In this document: positions 1 through 9,847 of the stretch, piece by piece
Layout of the letters: the number at the start of each line of letters is the position of its first letter
How positions within the stretch are numbered: position 1 is the stretch's first letter
Origin: Thermodesulfobacteriota bacterium
Lineage (GTDB): Bacteria > Desulfobacterota > Desulfobacteria > Desulfobacterales > Desulfosudaceae
Assembly: GCA_040753795.1 (NCBI GenBank)
Contig: JBFMDX010000002.1
Span: 62,001 to 126,000 of the forward strand
Direction: 5' to 3'
Length of the DNA: 64,000 bases
Position numbers and translations under genes: made by a program
Notes under the pieces: model-generated
The model's database searches: none
The model's input: the letters and a program-made list of their open reading frames with translations, nothing else
What the model was told of the DNA's origin: nothing

Positions 1-1295
1 CGCATCTTGGGCATGCCGGACTCGATGGCCTTGGCCATGCCGCCCAGGTCCTCCACCTCTTTCATGATGGCCCGGGCCGCGTTGGCGATTTCAGCGGTCA
101 GGGATTCGATGTAGTAGGAACCGCCCAGGGGATCGACCACCCGGGTGATCTGGGACTCTTCCTGGACGATGATCTGGGTGTTGCGGGCGATGCGGGCGGA
201 AAACTCGGTCGGCAGGCTGACGGCTTCGTCAAAGGAGTTGGTGTGCAGGGACTGGGTGCCGCCCAGCACCGCCGACAGGCATTCTAAAGTGGTGCGGATG
301 ATATTGTTGTAGGGATCCTGCTGGGTCAGGCTCCAGCCCGAGGTCTGGCAGTGGGTTCTCAACATCCGGGAAGTGGGTTTCTTAGGATTGAAACGGCCGA
401 CGATTTCCGACCAGAGCAGCCGAGCCGCCCGCAGCATGGCGATATCCATGAAAAAATTCATGCCGATGCCGAAGAAGAAGGAGAGCCGCGGGGCAAAATC
501 GTCGATGGCCAGGCCGGCGTTAAGGGCCGCTTTGATGTATTCCAGGCCGTCGGCCAGGGTGAAGGCGGTCTGCAGCACCGAGTCGGCGCCGGCCTCCATC
601 ATGTGGTACCCGCTGATGCTGACGGTGTTGTACTTGGGGATGTTGTCGGAGCAGTACTTGATGATGTCGGACACGATCCGCATGGACGGTACCGGCGGAT
701 AGATGTAGGTGTTGCGGGTCAGGTATTCCTTTAATATGTCGTTCTGGATGGTTCCCTGAAGCTGGGCCTGGGCTACGCCCTGTTCTTCGGCGGTGACGAT
801 GTAGGCGGCCAGGATGGGCAGGACCGCGCCATTCATGGTCATGGAAACGGTCATCTTGTCCAGCGGGATGCCGTCAAACAGGATCTTCATGTCCTCGACC
901 GAGTCGATGGCCACGCCGGCTTTGCCCACGTCGCCGGCCACCCGGGGATGGTCGGAATCGTAGCCGCGGTGGGTGGCCAGGTCAAAGGCGACCGACAGGC
1001 CCATCTGACCGGCGGCCAGGTTTTTCTTGTAAAACTCATTGGACGCCCTGGCGGTGGAAAACCCGGCATACTGCCGGATGGTCCATGGCCGGTAAGCGTA
1101 CATGGTGGCCCGGACGCCGCGGGTAAACGGGTCAAGGCCGGGGGTCGTATCCGTGCCCTCCAGCCTGTCCAGGTCTTCCCGGGTGTACAGCGGTTTGATG
1201 GTGATGCCTTCCGGCGTCAGCCAGTTCAGGGTCTCCAGGGGCTTGTCTTTCAGGTCTTTCTGGGCGAGTTCGCTCCATTTTTTCACGTCAGCCAT
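1..1295 (-). CDS. Methylmalonyl-CoA mutase large subunit, catalytic domain (partial, 3' end outside window)
   Basis: Minus-strand frame open from an ATG at 1295 to the window edge, about 431 codons with no stop. The translation starts [19 protein letters not shown] and carries the acyl-CoA mutase TIM-barrel pattern, including [49 protein letters not shown] and [15 protein letters not shown]. The family interconverts (R)-methylmalonyl-CoA and succinyl-CoA with adenosylcobalamin; the B12-binding domain would lie beyond position 1. The methylmalonyl-CoA epimerase is immediately upstream on the same strand (20 bp gap), so the two probably form a propionate/methylmalonyl-CoA operon. A related acyl-CoA mutase such as isobutyryl-CoA mutase cannot be excluded from this portion alone. 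Confidence 0.93.
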   Translation of the reverse strand, partial: MADVKKWSELAQKDLKDKPLETLNWLTPEGITIKPLYTREDLDRLEGTDTTPGLDPFTRGVRATMYAYRPWTIRQYAGFSTARASNEFYKKNLAAGQMGLSVAFDLATHRGYDSDHPRVAGDVGKAGVAIDSVEDMKILFDGIPLDKMTVSMTMNGAVLPILAAYIVTAEEQGVAQAQLQGTIQNDILKEYLTRNTYIYPPVPSMRIVSDIIKYCSDNIPKYNTVSISGYHMMEAGADSVLQTAFTLADGLEYIKAALNAGLAIDDFAPRLSFFFGIGMNFFMDIAMLRAARLLWSEIVGRFNPKKPTSRMLRTHCQTSGWSLTQQDPYNNIIRTTLECLSAVLGGTQSLHTNSFDEAVSLPTEFSARIARNTQIIVQEESQITRVVDPLGGSYYIESLTAEIANAARAIMKEVEDLGGMAKAIESGMPKM

Positions 1296-1315
1296 TTTCT
1301 TTTCTCCTTACGGCC

Positions 1316-1717
1316 TTATCGTTCACACAATTCCACCAGCACGCCGCTGGTCGCCTTGGGATGCAGGAAGGCGATCTTCGCTCCACCGGCGCCCATGCGG
1401 GGCTTTTCATCAATCAATTGGATCCCCTTGGCCTTCAATTCCGCCAGGGCCGCCTCGATATTATCGACCCGGAAGGCCACATGCTGGATGCCTTCGCCCT
1501 TTTTTTCGATGAACTTGGCGACGGGCCCGTCCGGAGCGGTTGACTCCAGCAGCTCCACTTCGCTTTCCCCCACCGGCAGAAAAGCCGTGGTGACCTTCTG
1601 CGCTTCCACGGTTTCGGTGCCTTCAAAGGAAAGCCCCAGTACATCCGACCAGAAATTTTTCCCTTTTTCGATGCTGTTGACCGCGATGCCGAGATGATCG
1701 ATCTTTAACAGTTTCAT
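1316..1717 (-). CDS. mce: Methylmalonyl-CoA epimerase
   Basis: A 133-residue protein of the vicinal oxygen chelate fold. Two beta-alpha-beta-beta modules are visible: [17 protein letters not shown] at the N-terminus and [18 protein letters not shown] in the middle. The usual metal ligands are in place (His in DHLGIAV, His in QHVAF, Glu in VLVELCER at the C-terminus). The enzyme epimerises (S)- to (R)-methylmalonyl-CoA, supplying the mutase encoded just downstream. Length is normal for the family. The aminotransferase gene upstream (23 bp gap) may be co-transcribed, which would put all three under the promoter at 3003-3031. Confidence 0.93.
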   Translation of the reverse strand: MKLLKIDHLGIAVNSIEKGKNFWSDVLGLSFEGTETVEAQKVTTAFLPVGESEVELLESTAPDGPVAKFIEKKGEGIQHVAFRVDNIEAALAELKAKGIQLIDEKPRMGAGGAKIAFLHPKATSGVLVELCER

Positions 1718-1740
1718 ATTCAGCTCCTTGAAAGTGGTTT

Positions 1741-2919
1741 TTATTTTACCGCCTCAATGGCTTTCTTAAAGCCGGGCGCGGCGTTTTCAATGGTCCGGTC
1801 ATCCACGCAGTAGGCCAGCCGGAAGTAGCCGGGGCCGCCAAACCCGCTTCCCGGAACGGCCAGGACCAGTTCCTGTTGGAGTCGGCGCACAAAGGCCACG
1901 TCATCGGCCAGGGGCGATTTCGGGAAAAGGTAGAAGGCGCCGGCCGGTTTGATAAAATCATAACCGCAGTCCGAGAGAATGGCGCACAGTCGTTCCCGTT
2001 TCCGGGCGTATTCATTAATATTGACATGCTCTCCCGGCATCCGGGCGATGACGCGCTGCATCAGGGCCGGGGCGTTGACAAATCCCAGGACCCGGTTGGT
2101 GAACACCATGGCGGCCAGCAGGTCCTGCTTGTGGGCCATGGCCGGATTGACGGCGACAAAGCCAATGCGTTCCCCGGGCAGGGAAAGGGTCTTGGAATAG
2201 GAGGTGACCACCAGGCTGTCGGCGTATTTGTCGAAGATCGCGGGCACGACCGCGTTGTCATAAACAATATCCCGGTAAGGTTCGTCGGCGATCAGGTAGA
2301 TGTTCCGGCCCATGCCCCGGGACTTTTCCGCCAGCATTTTCCCCAGGCGGTCGAGGGTGTCGGCGGAATAGACTACGCCGGTGGGATTGTTGGGCGAGTT
2401 GATCAGCACGGCCCGGGTGTTTTCGTCGATGGACCGGGAGAGGGCCTCCAAATCCAGGTCGAAGCCGGGCAGGGAAGGGGCGGTGATCAGGCGGCCGCCG
2501 TGATTTTGGACGTAAAACCGGTATTCCACGAAAAAGGGTGTCGGGGTCACCACGGTTTCGCCGGGATTGAGAATGGCCTTGAGGATGACGTTCAGGCCGC
2601 CGGCCGCGCCGCAGGTCATGATGATGTCGTCGCCGGTGACGGGACTGTTCTGCTCCCGGGCCACCTGTCCGGCTACGGCCTGCCGGGTCTCCGGATATCC
2701 GGCGTTGGACATGTAGGCATGGTCGATGGCAGCATTCCCGGCCACGTCCCTCAGCGCTTTTTTGAAACTTTCCGGGGGCGGAACATTGGGGTTGCCCAGG
2801 GTGAAATCACAGACCCGGTCGGCGCCGTGTTGCGCCTTCAGGGTCGTGCCCTCTTCGAACATCTTCCGGATCCAGGAGGAGGCTTGAAGTGATTCGGCGA
2901 TGTGCCTGGCGATTGTCAT
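1741..2919 (-). CDS. Pyridoxal-phosphate aminotransferase, class I/II
   Basis: A 392-residue fold-type I aminotransferase. Visible landmarks are the nucleotide-loop region [15 protein letters not shown], the substrate-side [24 protein letters not shown] (Asp that pairs with the PLP ring nitrogen) and the Schiff-base lysine in [15 protein letters not shown]. The C-terminal arginine that binds the alpha-carboxylate is in [10 protein letters not shown]. It belongs to the aspartate/aromatic/alanine aminotransferase group; the exact amino acid cannot be read from sequence. It is the first gene of a possible operon with mce and the mutase, and its own promoter carries a symmetrical operator-like site, so it may be regulated. 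Confidence 0.9.
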   Translation of the reverse strand: MTIARHIAESLQASSWIRKMFEEGTTLKAQHGADRVCDFTLGNPNVPPPESFKKALRDVAGNAAIDHAYMSNAGYPETRQAVAGQVAREQNSPVTGDDIIMTCGAAGGLNVILKAILNPGETVVTPTPFFVEYRFYVQNHGGRLITAPSLPGFDLDLEALSRSIDENTRAVLINSPNNPTGVVYSADTLDRLGKMLAEKSRGMGRNIYLIADEPYRDIVYDNAVVPAIFDKYADSLVVTSYSKTLSLPGERIGFVAVNPAMAHKQDLLAAMVFTNRVLGFVNAPALMQRVIARMPGEHVNINEYARKRERLCAILSDCGYDFIKPAGAFYLFPKSPLADDVAFVRRLQQELVLAVPGSGFGGPGYFRLAYCVDDRTIENAAPGFKKAIEAVK

Positions 2920-2985
2920 GGATTCATCCTAACCATTTAATTTTAATGTTTTATGAAATAAATCCGTGTTTGCCCAGCTTTTGTT

Positions 2986-3001
2986 TCCATCATTTGATGG
3001 A
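2986..3001. promoter_or_regulatory. Operator-like perfect inverted repeat
   Basis: TCCATCA-TT-TGATGGA: two 7-bp arms with a 2-bp centre. It sits directly downstream of the proposed -10 box and covers the expected transcription start of the aminotransferase gene, a classical repressor position. No regulator gene is adjacent, so the cognate protein is unknown. Confidence 0.45.
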
Positions 3002-3002
3002 T

Positions 3003-3031
3003 AGCGTAAGAAAACTTTTTGTCCTTGTCAA
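3003..3031 (-). promoter_or_regulatory. Sigma-70-type promoter of the aminotransferase gene
   Basis: Read on the minus strand: a perfect -35 TTGACA (3031-3026), a 17-bp spacer and -10 TACGCT (3008-3003; 3/6 to consensus). The start of transcription would fall near 2996, about 75 nt before the ATG at 2919. No other good promoter is visible in the gap between tgt and this gene. Confidence 0.5.
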
Positions 3032-3040
3032 ATACTTTTT

Positions 3041-4174
3041 TTAATCATCATTTTTGTTTCCTTCCAACTGGCTGTAAAACTGCTTGCGAAACGAATCAAA
3101 GGCGCCGCTGGCGATGGCGGTCCGGATGCTGTTGAGCAGTTGCACAAAATAATAGACATTGTGGATGGTTGCCAGGCGGTAGGCCAGCAGCTCCCGGGAC
3201 ATGAACAGATGCCGCAGGTAGGCCCGGGAAAACCGGCGGCAGGCATAACAGCCGCACCGGCCGTCAACCGGCCCGTCATCAGCGGCGTAACGGGCGTTGC
3301 GGATATTCAGCGTGCCGCCGGCGGTAAAAAACTGGCCGTTGCGGGCGTTGCGGGTTGGCATGACGCAGTCGAACATGTCCGCACCCAGGGACACCAGCTC
3401 CACCAGTTCCGCCGGCGTGCCCACGCCCATGATATAGCGCGGTTTGTCGGCCGGCAGCAGGGGCAGGGACAGACCGGCGATTTCAAGCCGCGTTTCCACG
3501 GATTCACCTACGCTCAAACCGCCCAGGGCATACCCGGGAAAATCCAGGGCCGTCAGTTCCGCCGCCGATTGTTGCCGCAGATCCGGAAACATGCCGCCCT
3601 GGACGATGCCGAACAGGGCGCTTCGTTTGTCGGCGCCGGTCTGCCGCCATCTGTCCAGGCAGCGGCGGGCCCAGCGGGTGGTCAGGTCGGCGGCCTGCCG
3701 GGCGGCCTGCCTTTCGGCCGGAAAGGAAATGCACTGATCCAGGCACATGCGGATATCCGAATCCAGGCTGGCCTGGATGTCCATGACGCTTTCCGGGGTG
3801 AGCAGGTGGGCGGAACCGTCGATGTGAGACTGAAAGGCGGCTCCCTCCTCGGTCACTTTGGACAGTTTGGCCAGGGAAAACACCTGAAAGCCGCCGCTGT
3901 CGGTCAGCACCGGCCGGTCCCAGCCCATGAACCGGTGAACGCCGGAAAACCGGTCGATTACGTCGCAGCCGGGCCGTAAATATAAATGATAGGTATTGGC
4001 CAGAATGATCTGGGCGCCGCATTCCTCCAGGTCCTCCGGCGACAGGGACTTGACCGTGGCCAGGGTGCCGACGGGCATGAACACCGGCGTATGCACCGCT
4101 CCCCGACCTGTTTCCATGACGCCGGCCCGGGCCCGGGTGGCGGTGTCTTCGACTGATTTTATAAAACTGAACAT
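3041..4174 (-). CDS. tgt: Queuine/preQ1 tRNA-guanine transglycosylase
   Basis: From the ATG at 4174 the product is 377 residues, the family's usual length, beginning MFSFIKSVEDTATRARAG. The frame stays open about 80 codons upstream, but that extension overlaps queA and is unlike any Tgt, so it was rejected as a start. Landmarks: ANTYHLYLRPG, the nucleophile/base aspartates in DSGGFQVFSL and DMFDCVMPTR, and the zinc site CGCYACRRFSRAYLRH (CxCxxC plus a later His). The enzyme exchanges G34 of GUN-anticodon tRNAs for preQ1. It follows queA by 41 bp, giving a queuosine-synthesis unit. Confidence 0.96.
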   Translation of the reverse strand: MFSFIKSVEDTATRARAGVMETGRGAVHTPVFMPVGTLATVKSLSPEDLEECGAQIILANTYHLYLRPGCDVIDRFSGVHRFMGWDRPVLTDSGGFQVFSLAKLSKVTEEGAAFQSHIDGSAHLLTPESVMDIQASLDSDIRMCLDQCISFPAERQAARQAADLTTRWARRCLDRWRQTGADKRSALFGIVQGGMFPDLRQQSAAELTALDFPGYALGGLSVGESVETRLEIAGLSLPLLPADKPRYIMGVGTPAELVELVSLGADMFDCVMPTRNARNGQFFTAGGTLNIRNARYAADDGPVDGRCGCYACRRFSRAYLRHLFMSRELLAYRLATIHNVYYFVQLLNSIRTAIASGAFDSFRKQFYSQLEGNKNDD

Positions 4175-4215
4175 GACGTTTCCGTAAGTTAAGATGATCC
4201 GGGGCCAGGCGGATA

Positions 4216-5259
4216 TTACGCTATCAGCATGGCGTCTCCATAACTGTAAAACCGGTATGCTTCGGCTATGGCGGCGCGGTAGGCCGCGAGAACGTTTTCC
4301 CGGCCGGCAAAGGCCGAAACCAGCATGAGCAGGGTGGACCGGGGCAGATGAAAATTGGTGACCATGGCATCCACCAGTCCGAAGGAAAAGCCCGGGTAGA
4401 TGAACAGGTCGCACTCCCCGTCAGCAGCCGCCAGGCCGCCGCCGTTTTTGTGCAGATACTCCAGCACCCGCACCACGGTGGTGCCCACCGCCACGACCCG
4501 GCCACCTTCGGCTTTTGTCCGGTTGATGGCGGCGACCGTGTCCGGGGAGATGGAAAACCGCTCCCGGTGCATGCGATGCTGGCGAATGTCCTCCACCCGC
4601 ACCGGCAGAAACGTGCCGTGGCCCACATGCAGGGTCAGGGGGGCGACGGCCACGCCCTTGGCGCGGATCATGTCCAGCAGTTCCCGGGTAAAATGCAGGC
4701 CGGCGGTAGGCGCGGCCACGGCTCCTTTTTCAACGGCGTAGACCGTCTGGTAGCAGACACTGTCGTCGCACGGTGTCCGGCGGTCATCACGCTGGATATA
4801 CGGCGGCAGCGGCACCCGGCCTTTCTGATACAGGAATTCCGTCAGGTCGCCGTCAAACCGGATACGATAGAGGCCCTCCTTGCCGTCCACGACGGTTGCC
4901 CGGCAGGACTCTTCAAAAACAAGTGACTGGCCGGGCTTAAGCCGTTTGGATGATTTGACCATGCACTGACAGACCGTCCCGTCCGGCGCCTGTTGTCCGG
5001 GATAATCAAGGACCAGGGCCTCGACGGCGCCGCCGGTCTCTTTTTTTCCGATAATCCGGGCCGGCACCACTTCGGTATTGTTGATCACCATAACATCCAA
5101 CGGCGACAGGAAATCGGCCAGTTCATGGAAGCGGTGGTGAGCGATCCCGCCCGTGCGGCGGTCCAGCCGCAGCAGGCGGCTGGCATCCTTCCGGCGGACC
5201 GGCTGCTGGGCCACCAGTTCCGGCGGCAGATCATAGTCATAGTCATGGATGGCAAACAT
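4216..5259 (-). CDS. queA: tRNA preQ1(34) S-adenosylmethionine ribosyltransferase-isomerase
   Basis: A 347-residue QueA. Typical segments are YDLPPELVAQQPVRRKDASRL near the start, VMVINNTEVVPARI, APTAGLHFTRELLD, LHVGHGTFLPVR and VTNFHLPRSTLLMLVSAF. QueA transfers and isomerises the ribosyl part of AdoMet onto preQ1 at tRNA position 34, the step after Tgt; the downstream neighbour is tgt. The DUF2065 gene lies 90 bp upstream on the same strand and may be part of the same transcript. Confidence 0.96.
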   Translation of the reverse strand: MFAIHDYDYDLPPELVAQQPVRRKDASRLLRLDRRTGGIAHHRFHELADFLSPLDVMVINNTEVVPARIIGKKETGGAVEALVLDYPGQQAPDGTVCQCMVKSSKRLKPGQSLVFEESCRATVVDGKEGLYRIRFDGDLTEFLYQKGRVPLPPYIQRDDRRTPCDDSVCYQTVYAVEKGAVAAPTAGLHFTRELLDMIRAKGVAVAPLTLHVGHGTFLPVRVEDIRQHRMHRERFSISPDTVAAINRTKAEGGRVVAVGTTVVRVLEYLHKNGGGLAAADGECDLFIYPGFSFGLVDAMVTNFHLPRSTLLMLVSAFAGRENVLAAYRAAIAEAYRFYSYGDAMLIA

Positions 5260-5349
5260 CAGCCCAACTTATTGTCGAACAAATAAAAAGATTACAAGGG
5301 ATATTACAGCTGCAGGGACAGGCGGACGACGACCCGGGTCGCTGCCGTG

Positions 5350-5535
5350 TCAGCTCCGGCCGAGATACACCAGGCACAGACCCAGAACCATCAAGATCAG
5401 CCCGAAACCTCTCAATACCGCCGGATTCATCTCCAGCATCTGCGCCAGCCAGAATTTTATTTTTTCCGGAAAGGCGAAATAGGGCAGGCCCTCAATGATC
5501 ATCACCATGCCGATCACACACAAGAAGAATTTCAT
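5350..5535 (-). CDS. DUF2065-family small inner-membrane protein
   Basis: A 61-residue protein starting at the ATG at 5535, preceded by a GGAGAG ribosome-binding site; the frame extends further upstream but without a better start. It has two hydrophobic segments (about residues 2-20, and 43-59 ending in LILMVLGLCLVYLGRS) joined by a short amphipathic stretch with EGLPYFAFPEKIK. This is the pattern of the YjeT/DUF2065 family of unknown function. It is divergent from gatB. Confidence 0.8.
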   Translation of the reverse strand: MKFFLCVIGMVMIIEGLPYFAFPEKIKFWLAQMLEMNPAVLRGFGLILMVLGLCLVYLGRS

Positions 5536-5749
5536 GGTTCTCTCCGTCCGGGCACCTTCTGTCCGGGGTCTCGCCGGTAAGGCGACGCCCCCTTCCGGGT
5601 CCACAGCCGTATATACCTTGCCGCGCCGCTCTTTGTCAAAGCCAAACCCCCTGGAACAACTCCAAAAAAATCTTGACTATTAATCCTCCCTGATAGAGCA
5701 TAACGGCGAAAAAACCGTTGCAACCGTAATTCTTAAAAGGCTTATTTTC

Positions 5750-7183
5750 ATGGACTTTGAACCGGTAATCGGGCTGGAGGTCCACGCCCAGCTCAAGACC
5801 GCCACCAAAATATTCTGCGGCTGCTCCACGACGTTCGGGGCAACGCCCAACTCCCAGACCTGTCCGGTTTGCACCGGTATGCCGGGATCGCTACCGGTAT
5901 TGAATCGAACGGCCGTGACCTTTGCCCTGACCATGGCGGCGGCCACGGATTGCAAGACCGCTGAAGTCAGCCGCTTTGCCCGGAAAAACTATTTTTACCC
6001 GGACCTGCCCAAGGGGTATCAGATCTCTCAATATGAACAGCCGCTGGCTGAACACGGCAAGATCGTCATCGACACGCCTGACGGAGAGAAAACCATCCGG
6101 CTGACCCGTATCCATATGGAAGAAGACGCCGGCAAACTGATCCATGATGACGGCCGGGGAGTGTCTTACGTAGATCTGAACCGGACCGGGACCCCTCTGA
6201 TTGAAATCGTCAGCGAACCCGACCTGCGGTCGCCGGAGGAAGCAGGCGCTTATTTGAGGGAACTGCGGGCCATTCTCCGTTATCTGGATATCTCCGACGG
6301 CAACATGGAGGAAGGAAGTTTCCGCTGCGACGCCAATGTCTCGGTCCGCCGCCGGGGGGAAACGGCTTACGGAACCCGGACCGAACTGAAAAACCTCAAC
6401 TCCTTCCGGCATGTGGAACAGGCTCTGGCTTATGAAATCAAACGTCACATCAATATTATTATGGAAAACGGCCGGGTGGTCCAGGAGACCCGGCTGTGGG
6501 ACGCGGGCAGGATGATGTCCTTCTCCATGCGGGGCAAGGAAGACGCCCATGACTATCGGTACTTCCCCGATCCCGATCTGGTCCCGCTGGTGGTGGATAC
6601 GGCCTGGATGAAAACCGTCCGGGAAGGCCTGCCCGAGCTTCCCAGGCCGAAACGGGAACGGTTCATGGCCGATTACGGCCTGTCATCAACCGACGCGGAG
6701 GTGCTGACCGCGTCGACCGCGCTGGCCGATTATTTTGAAGCCTGCGCGGCAACGGCAGGAAATCCCAAGCAGGCCGCCAACTGGGTGATGGTGGAACTGC
6801 TCGGCCTGCTGAACGCGCAAAACCGCACCCTGGCCGATGTGCCCATTTCCGCGGCGTACCTGGGCGCCCTGGTCCGGTTGATCAACGAAGGAACCATCAG
6901 CGGTAAAATCGCCAAGACCGTGTTTGAAAAAATGGCGGCCACCGGTCATTCCCCGGAAACCATCATCCGGGAGGAAGGGCTGGTGCAGATGACCGATTTG
7001 GATGAAATCACGGCCGTGGTGGACGCGGTCCTGGGGGAAAATCCCGGAGAGGTCGAAAAATACAGAAGCGGCAAGACCAAGGTGATGGGATTTCTGGTGG
7101 GACAGGTGATGAAGAAAACCGGTGGCAAGGCCAATCCCCAGTCCGTCAATGAGCTGCTGGCCAGAAGACTGACAAATCAATAG
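5750..7183 (+). CDS. gatB: Aspartyl/glutamyl-tRNA(Asn/Gln) amidotransferase subunit B
   Basis: A 477-residue GatB. N-terminal [21 protein letters not shown] carries the catalytic-cradle region, the zinc site is formed by CGCS and CPVC near residues 23-40, and [30 protein letters not shown] and [14 protein letters not shown] follow. A helical GatB/YqeY tail (from about residue 330) ends the protein. With GatA and GatC, not in this window, it converts Glu-tRNA(Gln)/Asp-tRNA(Asn) to the amidated forms. The start has only a weak AAAAGG-like ribosome-binding site. The next gene begins 6 bp after the stop. Confidence 0.96.
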   Translation: MDFEPVIGLEVHAQLKTATKIFCGCSTTFGATPNSQTCPVCTGMPGSLPVLNRTAVTFALTMAAATDCKTAEVSRFARKNYFYPDLPKGYQISQYEQPLAEHGKIVIDTPDGEKTIRLTRIHMEEDAGKLIHDDGRGVSYVDLNRTGTPLIEIVSEPDLRSPEEAGAYLRELRAILRYLDISDGNMEEGSFRCDANVSVRRRGETAYGTRTELKNLNSFRHVEQALAYEIKRHINIIMENGRVVQETRLWDAGRMMSFSMRGKEDAHDYRYFPDPDLVPLVVDTAWMKTVREGLPELPRPKRERFMADYGLSSTDAEVLTASTALADYFEACAATAGNPKQAANWVMVELLGLLNAQNRTLADVPISAAYLGALVRLINEGTISGKIAKTVFEKMAATGHSPETIIREEGLVQMTDLDEITAVVDAVLGENPGEVEKYRSGKTKVMGFLVGQVMKKTGGKANPQSVNELLARRLTNQ

Positions 7184-7189
7184 CAAGGG

Positions 7190-8875
7190 ATGATGATGCG
7201 TATTAAACTCATTCGAGTCTCCGCGCTGCTGGGACTGCTGGGCGGGGTCTGGTTGTGCGTAACCGGCGCCGCTGCTCCGGCCCGGACCCTGGCGATCTTG
7301 CCCCTGACGGTGCATGCGGAAAAAGACATGGGCTATCTTTCCCGCGGAGCGGCCGACATACTGGCTTCCCGGATTTCAGCCGGAACCGGGATGACCGTTC
7401 TGGATATGCGTCAGGTGGAGGCCGCCGTGACCGAGTCGGGACAACCCGTCAGCCGGGTTACGGCCGGGAAAATCGGCCAATCCCTGAAGGCGGACTATAT
7501 TGTTTATGGCAGCATCACCCGGCTGGGCGACAGGTTCAGCCTGGACGTTACCGTATTGGATATCGCCGGGGAAAAAGCGCCGTCTTCGTTTTTCGGGCAG
7601 GCGGCCGACGACAACGACCTGATCCCGGCGATCGGTGGCCTGGCTGAAAAGATTAACCAGGATTTTTTCGCTGGTTCGCCGTCGGATCAGGCGGTTTCTT
7701 CCCCAGGGATAAAGGCTGGCCCGTCTGTTTTGCAACCGCCACCGGCCGATGCTTCCCCGGTGGCCCCGGCCGCGCAGGCGTCTGGCCCGCGACTGTCGAA
7801 CCCGACCCCGGCCTCCGGCAGCACGGCCGCGGCATCTCCATTGGTGGCCGCCCGTCCCGCCGAAGCGCAAAACGAATTCTGGAAAAGCCCGGACCTGGCC
7901 ATAGAGGGCTGCGGTCTGGCCGTGGCCGATCTGGACGCAGACGGGAAAAACGAAGTGGTTATCGCTTTCCCGGACGGCTTGCACGTGGGACGAATAGACG
8001 GCAGCCGACTGGACAACGTGTCGAAATACCAGGCTAAATCGAATGACCGACTGATAGCGGTTGATGCGGCGGATACAGACCGGGACGGCCGGGCGGAAAT
8101 TTTTGTCACCTGCACCAAAAACACCACCCAGCGACTTTGTTCCTTTGTCCTTTCTCTTTCCGGAAATCAATTGGAAACAATTGCCGAGAATCAGAACTGG
8201 TATTTCCGGTCCCCTGGAAAGGACCGGGTGTTCGGCCAGAAAAGGGGGCTTTCTGAAATTTTTATGCCCGGGGTCTGGCGCCTTGAAAAAAACGGCGCCG
8301 ATTATGTCGAAAAGGAAGAAGTGTCCCTTCCGGACCCGTTTTCCGTTTTCAGCTTTTATCCCGGCGACATCGACCATGACGGTATTTCCGACCTGGTCAT
8401 CATGGATAACGACGACAGGATCAGGATATATGACCAGAACAATCGATTGGCCTGGAAAACCGGCGATTATTTCGGCGGCGGCGAAACCCGCCTGACGGAC
8501 GGGAAGGACCGGAAAGACGATTCTGTAGGGGAACAGGTGTTTCTGCCTCAACGGGTCGTCGTCTGCGACATCAACGCCGACGGGAGGAACGAAATCCTGA
8601 CCGTTCTGAATAAGACGGTCGGCGGCCGGGTGTTTGAACGCTTTCGCAGATACAACCAGGCTTCCTTTTCATGCCTTTCCTGGGACGGTCTGGGCCTGTC
8701 TGAAATATGGCACACCAACCCGGTTTCGGGTTATGCCGCCGACTTTTCCCTGGCGGATATAGACAACGACGGACAAAACGAAATCGCGGCCCTCATGGTT
8801 ACCTCACGGGGCTCCGTCATCTCAAGTCCCAGATCGGCCCTCATTTTTTACGAAACCGAAAACAGCCCGAAATAA
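7190..8875 (+). CDS. Secreted FG-GAP/VCBS-repeat protein with N-terminal TolB/CsgG-like domain
   Basis: A 561-residue exported protein. A signal peptide (about residues 1-30, LLGLLGGVWLCVTGAAAPA) is followed by a domain of about 150 residues (LAILPLTVHAEKDMGYLS ... DYIVYGSITRLGDRFSLDV) resembling proteins that assemble a periplasmic response from TolB-N/CsgG-like folds. A Pro/Ala-rich linker (about 165-220) leads to several FG-GAP/VCBS propeller repeats with calcium-type Asp loops: DLDADGKNEVVIAF, DTDRDGRAEIFVTC, DIDHDGISDLVIMD, DINADGRNEILTVL and DIDNDGQNEIAALM. Probably a periplasmic or surface beta-propeller; no specific function can be assigned. It begins 6 bp after gatB. Confidence 0.75.
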   Translation: MMMRIKLIRVSALLGLLGGVWLCVTGAAAPARTLAILPLTVHAEKDMGYLSRGAADILASRISAGTGMTVLDMRQVEAAVTESGQPVSRVTAGKIGQSLKADYIVYGSITRLGDRFSLDVTVLDIAGEKAPSSFFGQAADDNDLIPAIGGLAEKINQDFFAGSPSDQAVSSPGIKAGPSVLQPPPADASPVAPAAQASGPRLSNPTPASGSTAAASPLVAARPAEAQNEFWKSPDLAIEGCGLAVADLDADGKNEVVIAFPDGLHVGRIDGSRLDNVSKYQAKSNDRLIAVDAADTDRDGRAEIFVTCTKNTTQRLCSFVLSLSGNQLETIAENQNWYFRSPGKDRVFGQKRGLSEIFMPGVWRLEKNGADYVEKEEVSLPDPFSVFSFYPGDIDHDGISDLVIMDNDDRIRIYDQNNRLAWKTGDYFGGGETRLTDGKDRKDDSVGEQVFLPQRVVVCDINADGRNEILTVLNKTVGGRVFERFRRYNQASFSCLSWDGLGLSEIWHTNPVSGYAADFSLADIDNDGQNEIAALMVTSRGSVISSPRSALIFYETENSPK

Positions 8876-8953
8876 AAGAAAAAACGAGTGGGGACGGAAA
8901 AGTATTGACTTTTGCCGGTATTTCGCGGTAAGCAGTTCGGATATTTTTACAGC

Positions 8954-9009
8954 GGATGGGTTTTTGTCAAATCCATCCACCCTTGCTTTGGAAACCAGGT
9001 GTCCAAGGC
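8954..9009 (+). promoter_or_regulatory. Possible structured leader of the rpsF operon
   Basis: Two consecutive hairpins precede the rpsF ribosome-binding site. The first has arms at 8954-8963 and 8969-8978 (10 bp, one G-T pair, 5-nt loop). The second pairs GCTTTGG (8985-8991) with CCAAGGC (9003-9009). S6:S18 autoregulatory leaders are known for this operon in many bacteria; I could not confirm the conserved CCG-type motif, so the link is inference. Confidence 0.35.
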
Positions 9010-9032
9010 TTAACAACCAAAAGGAGGTGTAC

Positions 9033-9488
9033 ATGAGACATTACGAAACCGTCTTTATTGCCGACCCTGACCTTTCCCCCGACGTTCATCAGAACCTTTT
9101 TGAAAAAGCCAGAAACCTGATCAGCGGTAATGCCGGGGAACTGATCGATTTTGATGAGTGGGGGAACAAACGTCTGGCGTATGAAATCCGGAAAAAGCAG
9201 CGCGGCCATTATGTCCGTCTGGATTACTGCGGCAGCGGCGCTACGGTCAGCAGCCTGGAAAACGCCCTGCGGATTGATGAACGTGTACTCAAGTTCATGA
9301 CGGTCCTGGTGGACCCGGAGTCTGACCCCGAACAGCTTAAAGCCGCTCTTGAAGCCAGCCGGCAACCGGCCAAACCCGCTGCCGATGAAGGCGAAAAGGT
9401 CGCGGCGGCGGAAGCGAACGAAGATACCGGTGGTGATGACCGGGAGGCACCGGCCGAAGGGGAAAACAACGATCAAGACAACGCCTAA
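9033..9488 (+). CDS. rpsF: 30S ribosomal protein S6
   Basis: A 151-residue S6. The start at 9033 is fixed by a near-perfect AAGGAGG at 9021-9027 and by the family N-terminus MRHYETVFIADPDLS; the frame is open further upstream but has no support. The ferredoxin-like core runs to about residue 95, with DEWGNKRLAYEIRKKQRGHY and LRIDERVLKFMTVLVD. A C-terminal Ala/Glu-rich acidic tail of about 50 residues (AAAEANEDTGGDDREAPAEG) makes it longer than E. coli S6, as in many Desulfobacterota. It is the first gene of rpsF-rpsR-DUF2232-rplI-dnaB and probably autoregulated with S18. Confidence 0.96.
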   Translation: MRHYETVFIADPDLSPDVHQNLFEKARNLISGNAGELIDFDEWGNKRLAYEIRKKQRGHYVRLDYCGSGATVSSLENALRIDERVLKFMTVLVDPESDPEQLKAALEASRQPAKPAADEGEKVAAAEANEDTGGDDREAPAEGENNDQDNA

Positions 9489-9521
9489 CAGCGTTTTTAA
9501 TCAGCCAGCGAGGTGTAAAAA

Positions 9522-9788
9522 ATGAGAAGCCCACTATCTACTGGGGGAGAACCCACGAGAAAGAAAGTGTTTCACCGGCGGAAATACTGCCGCTTCTGCG
9601 CGGACAGCAGCCTGGTGATAAATTATAAAAACACGAAACCGCTGAAAAGCTTTCTGACGGAACGCGGCAAAATAATCCCCAGGCGTATTTCAGGGACCTG
9701 TGCCAAGCATCAGCGGTTTCTGGCCCGGGAGATCAAACGGGCAAGAACCATCGCGTTGCTTCCGTACGTCGGTAATCCCAACGGCTAA
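9522..9788 (+). CDS. rpsR: 30S ribosomal protein S18
   Basis: An 88-residue S18 with the family core [55 protein letters not shown] and LLPYV. It keeps a Cys set (CRFC plus one later Cys) of the zinc-binding C+ type. The N-terminal dozen residues ([12 protein letters not shown]) are variable. It lies 33 bp after rpsF in the same operon; S18 binds 16S rRNA together with S6 on the platform of the small subunit. Confidence 0.96.
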   Translation: MRSPLSTGGEPTRKKVFHRRKYCRFCADSSLVINYKNTKPLKSFLTERGKIIPRRISGTCAKHQRFLAREIKRARTIALLPYVGNPNG

Positions 9789-9847
9789 TCCGCCGCCGCC
9801 ATCCCGGTCATTTCCGGTGGAACAATAGGAGAGGGAGGCATTGATCG

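Noticed and set aside
4175-4414. Upstream extension of tgt
   Set aside because: The frame is open, but it overlaps queA and the sequence is unlike Tgt; the N-terminus at 4174 fits the family.
8905-8933. TTGACT with 17-bp spaced GTAAGC as a promoter for rpsF
   Set aside because: The -10 hexamer is too poor to support the call, although the -35 element is good.
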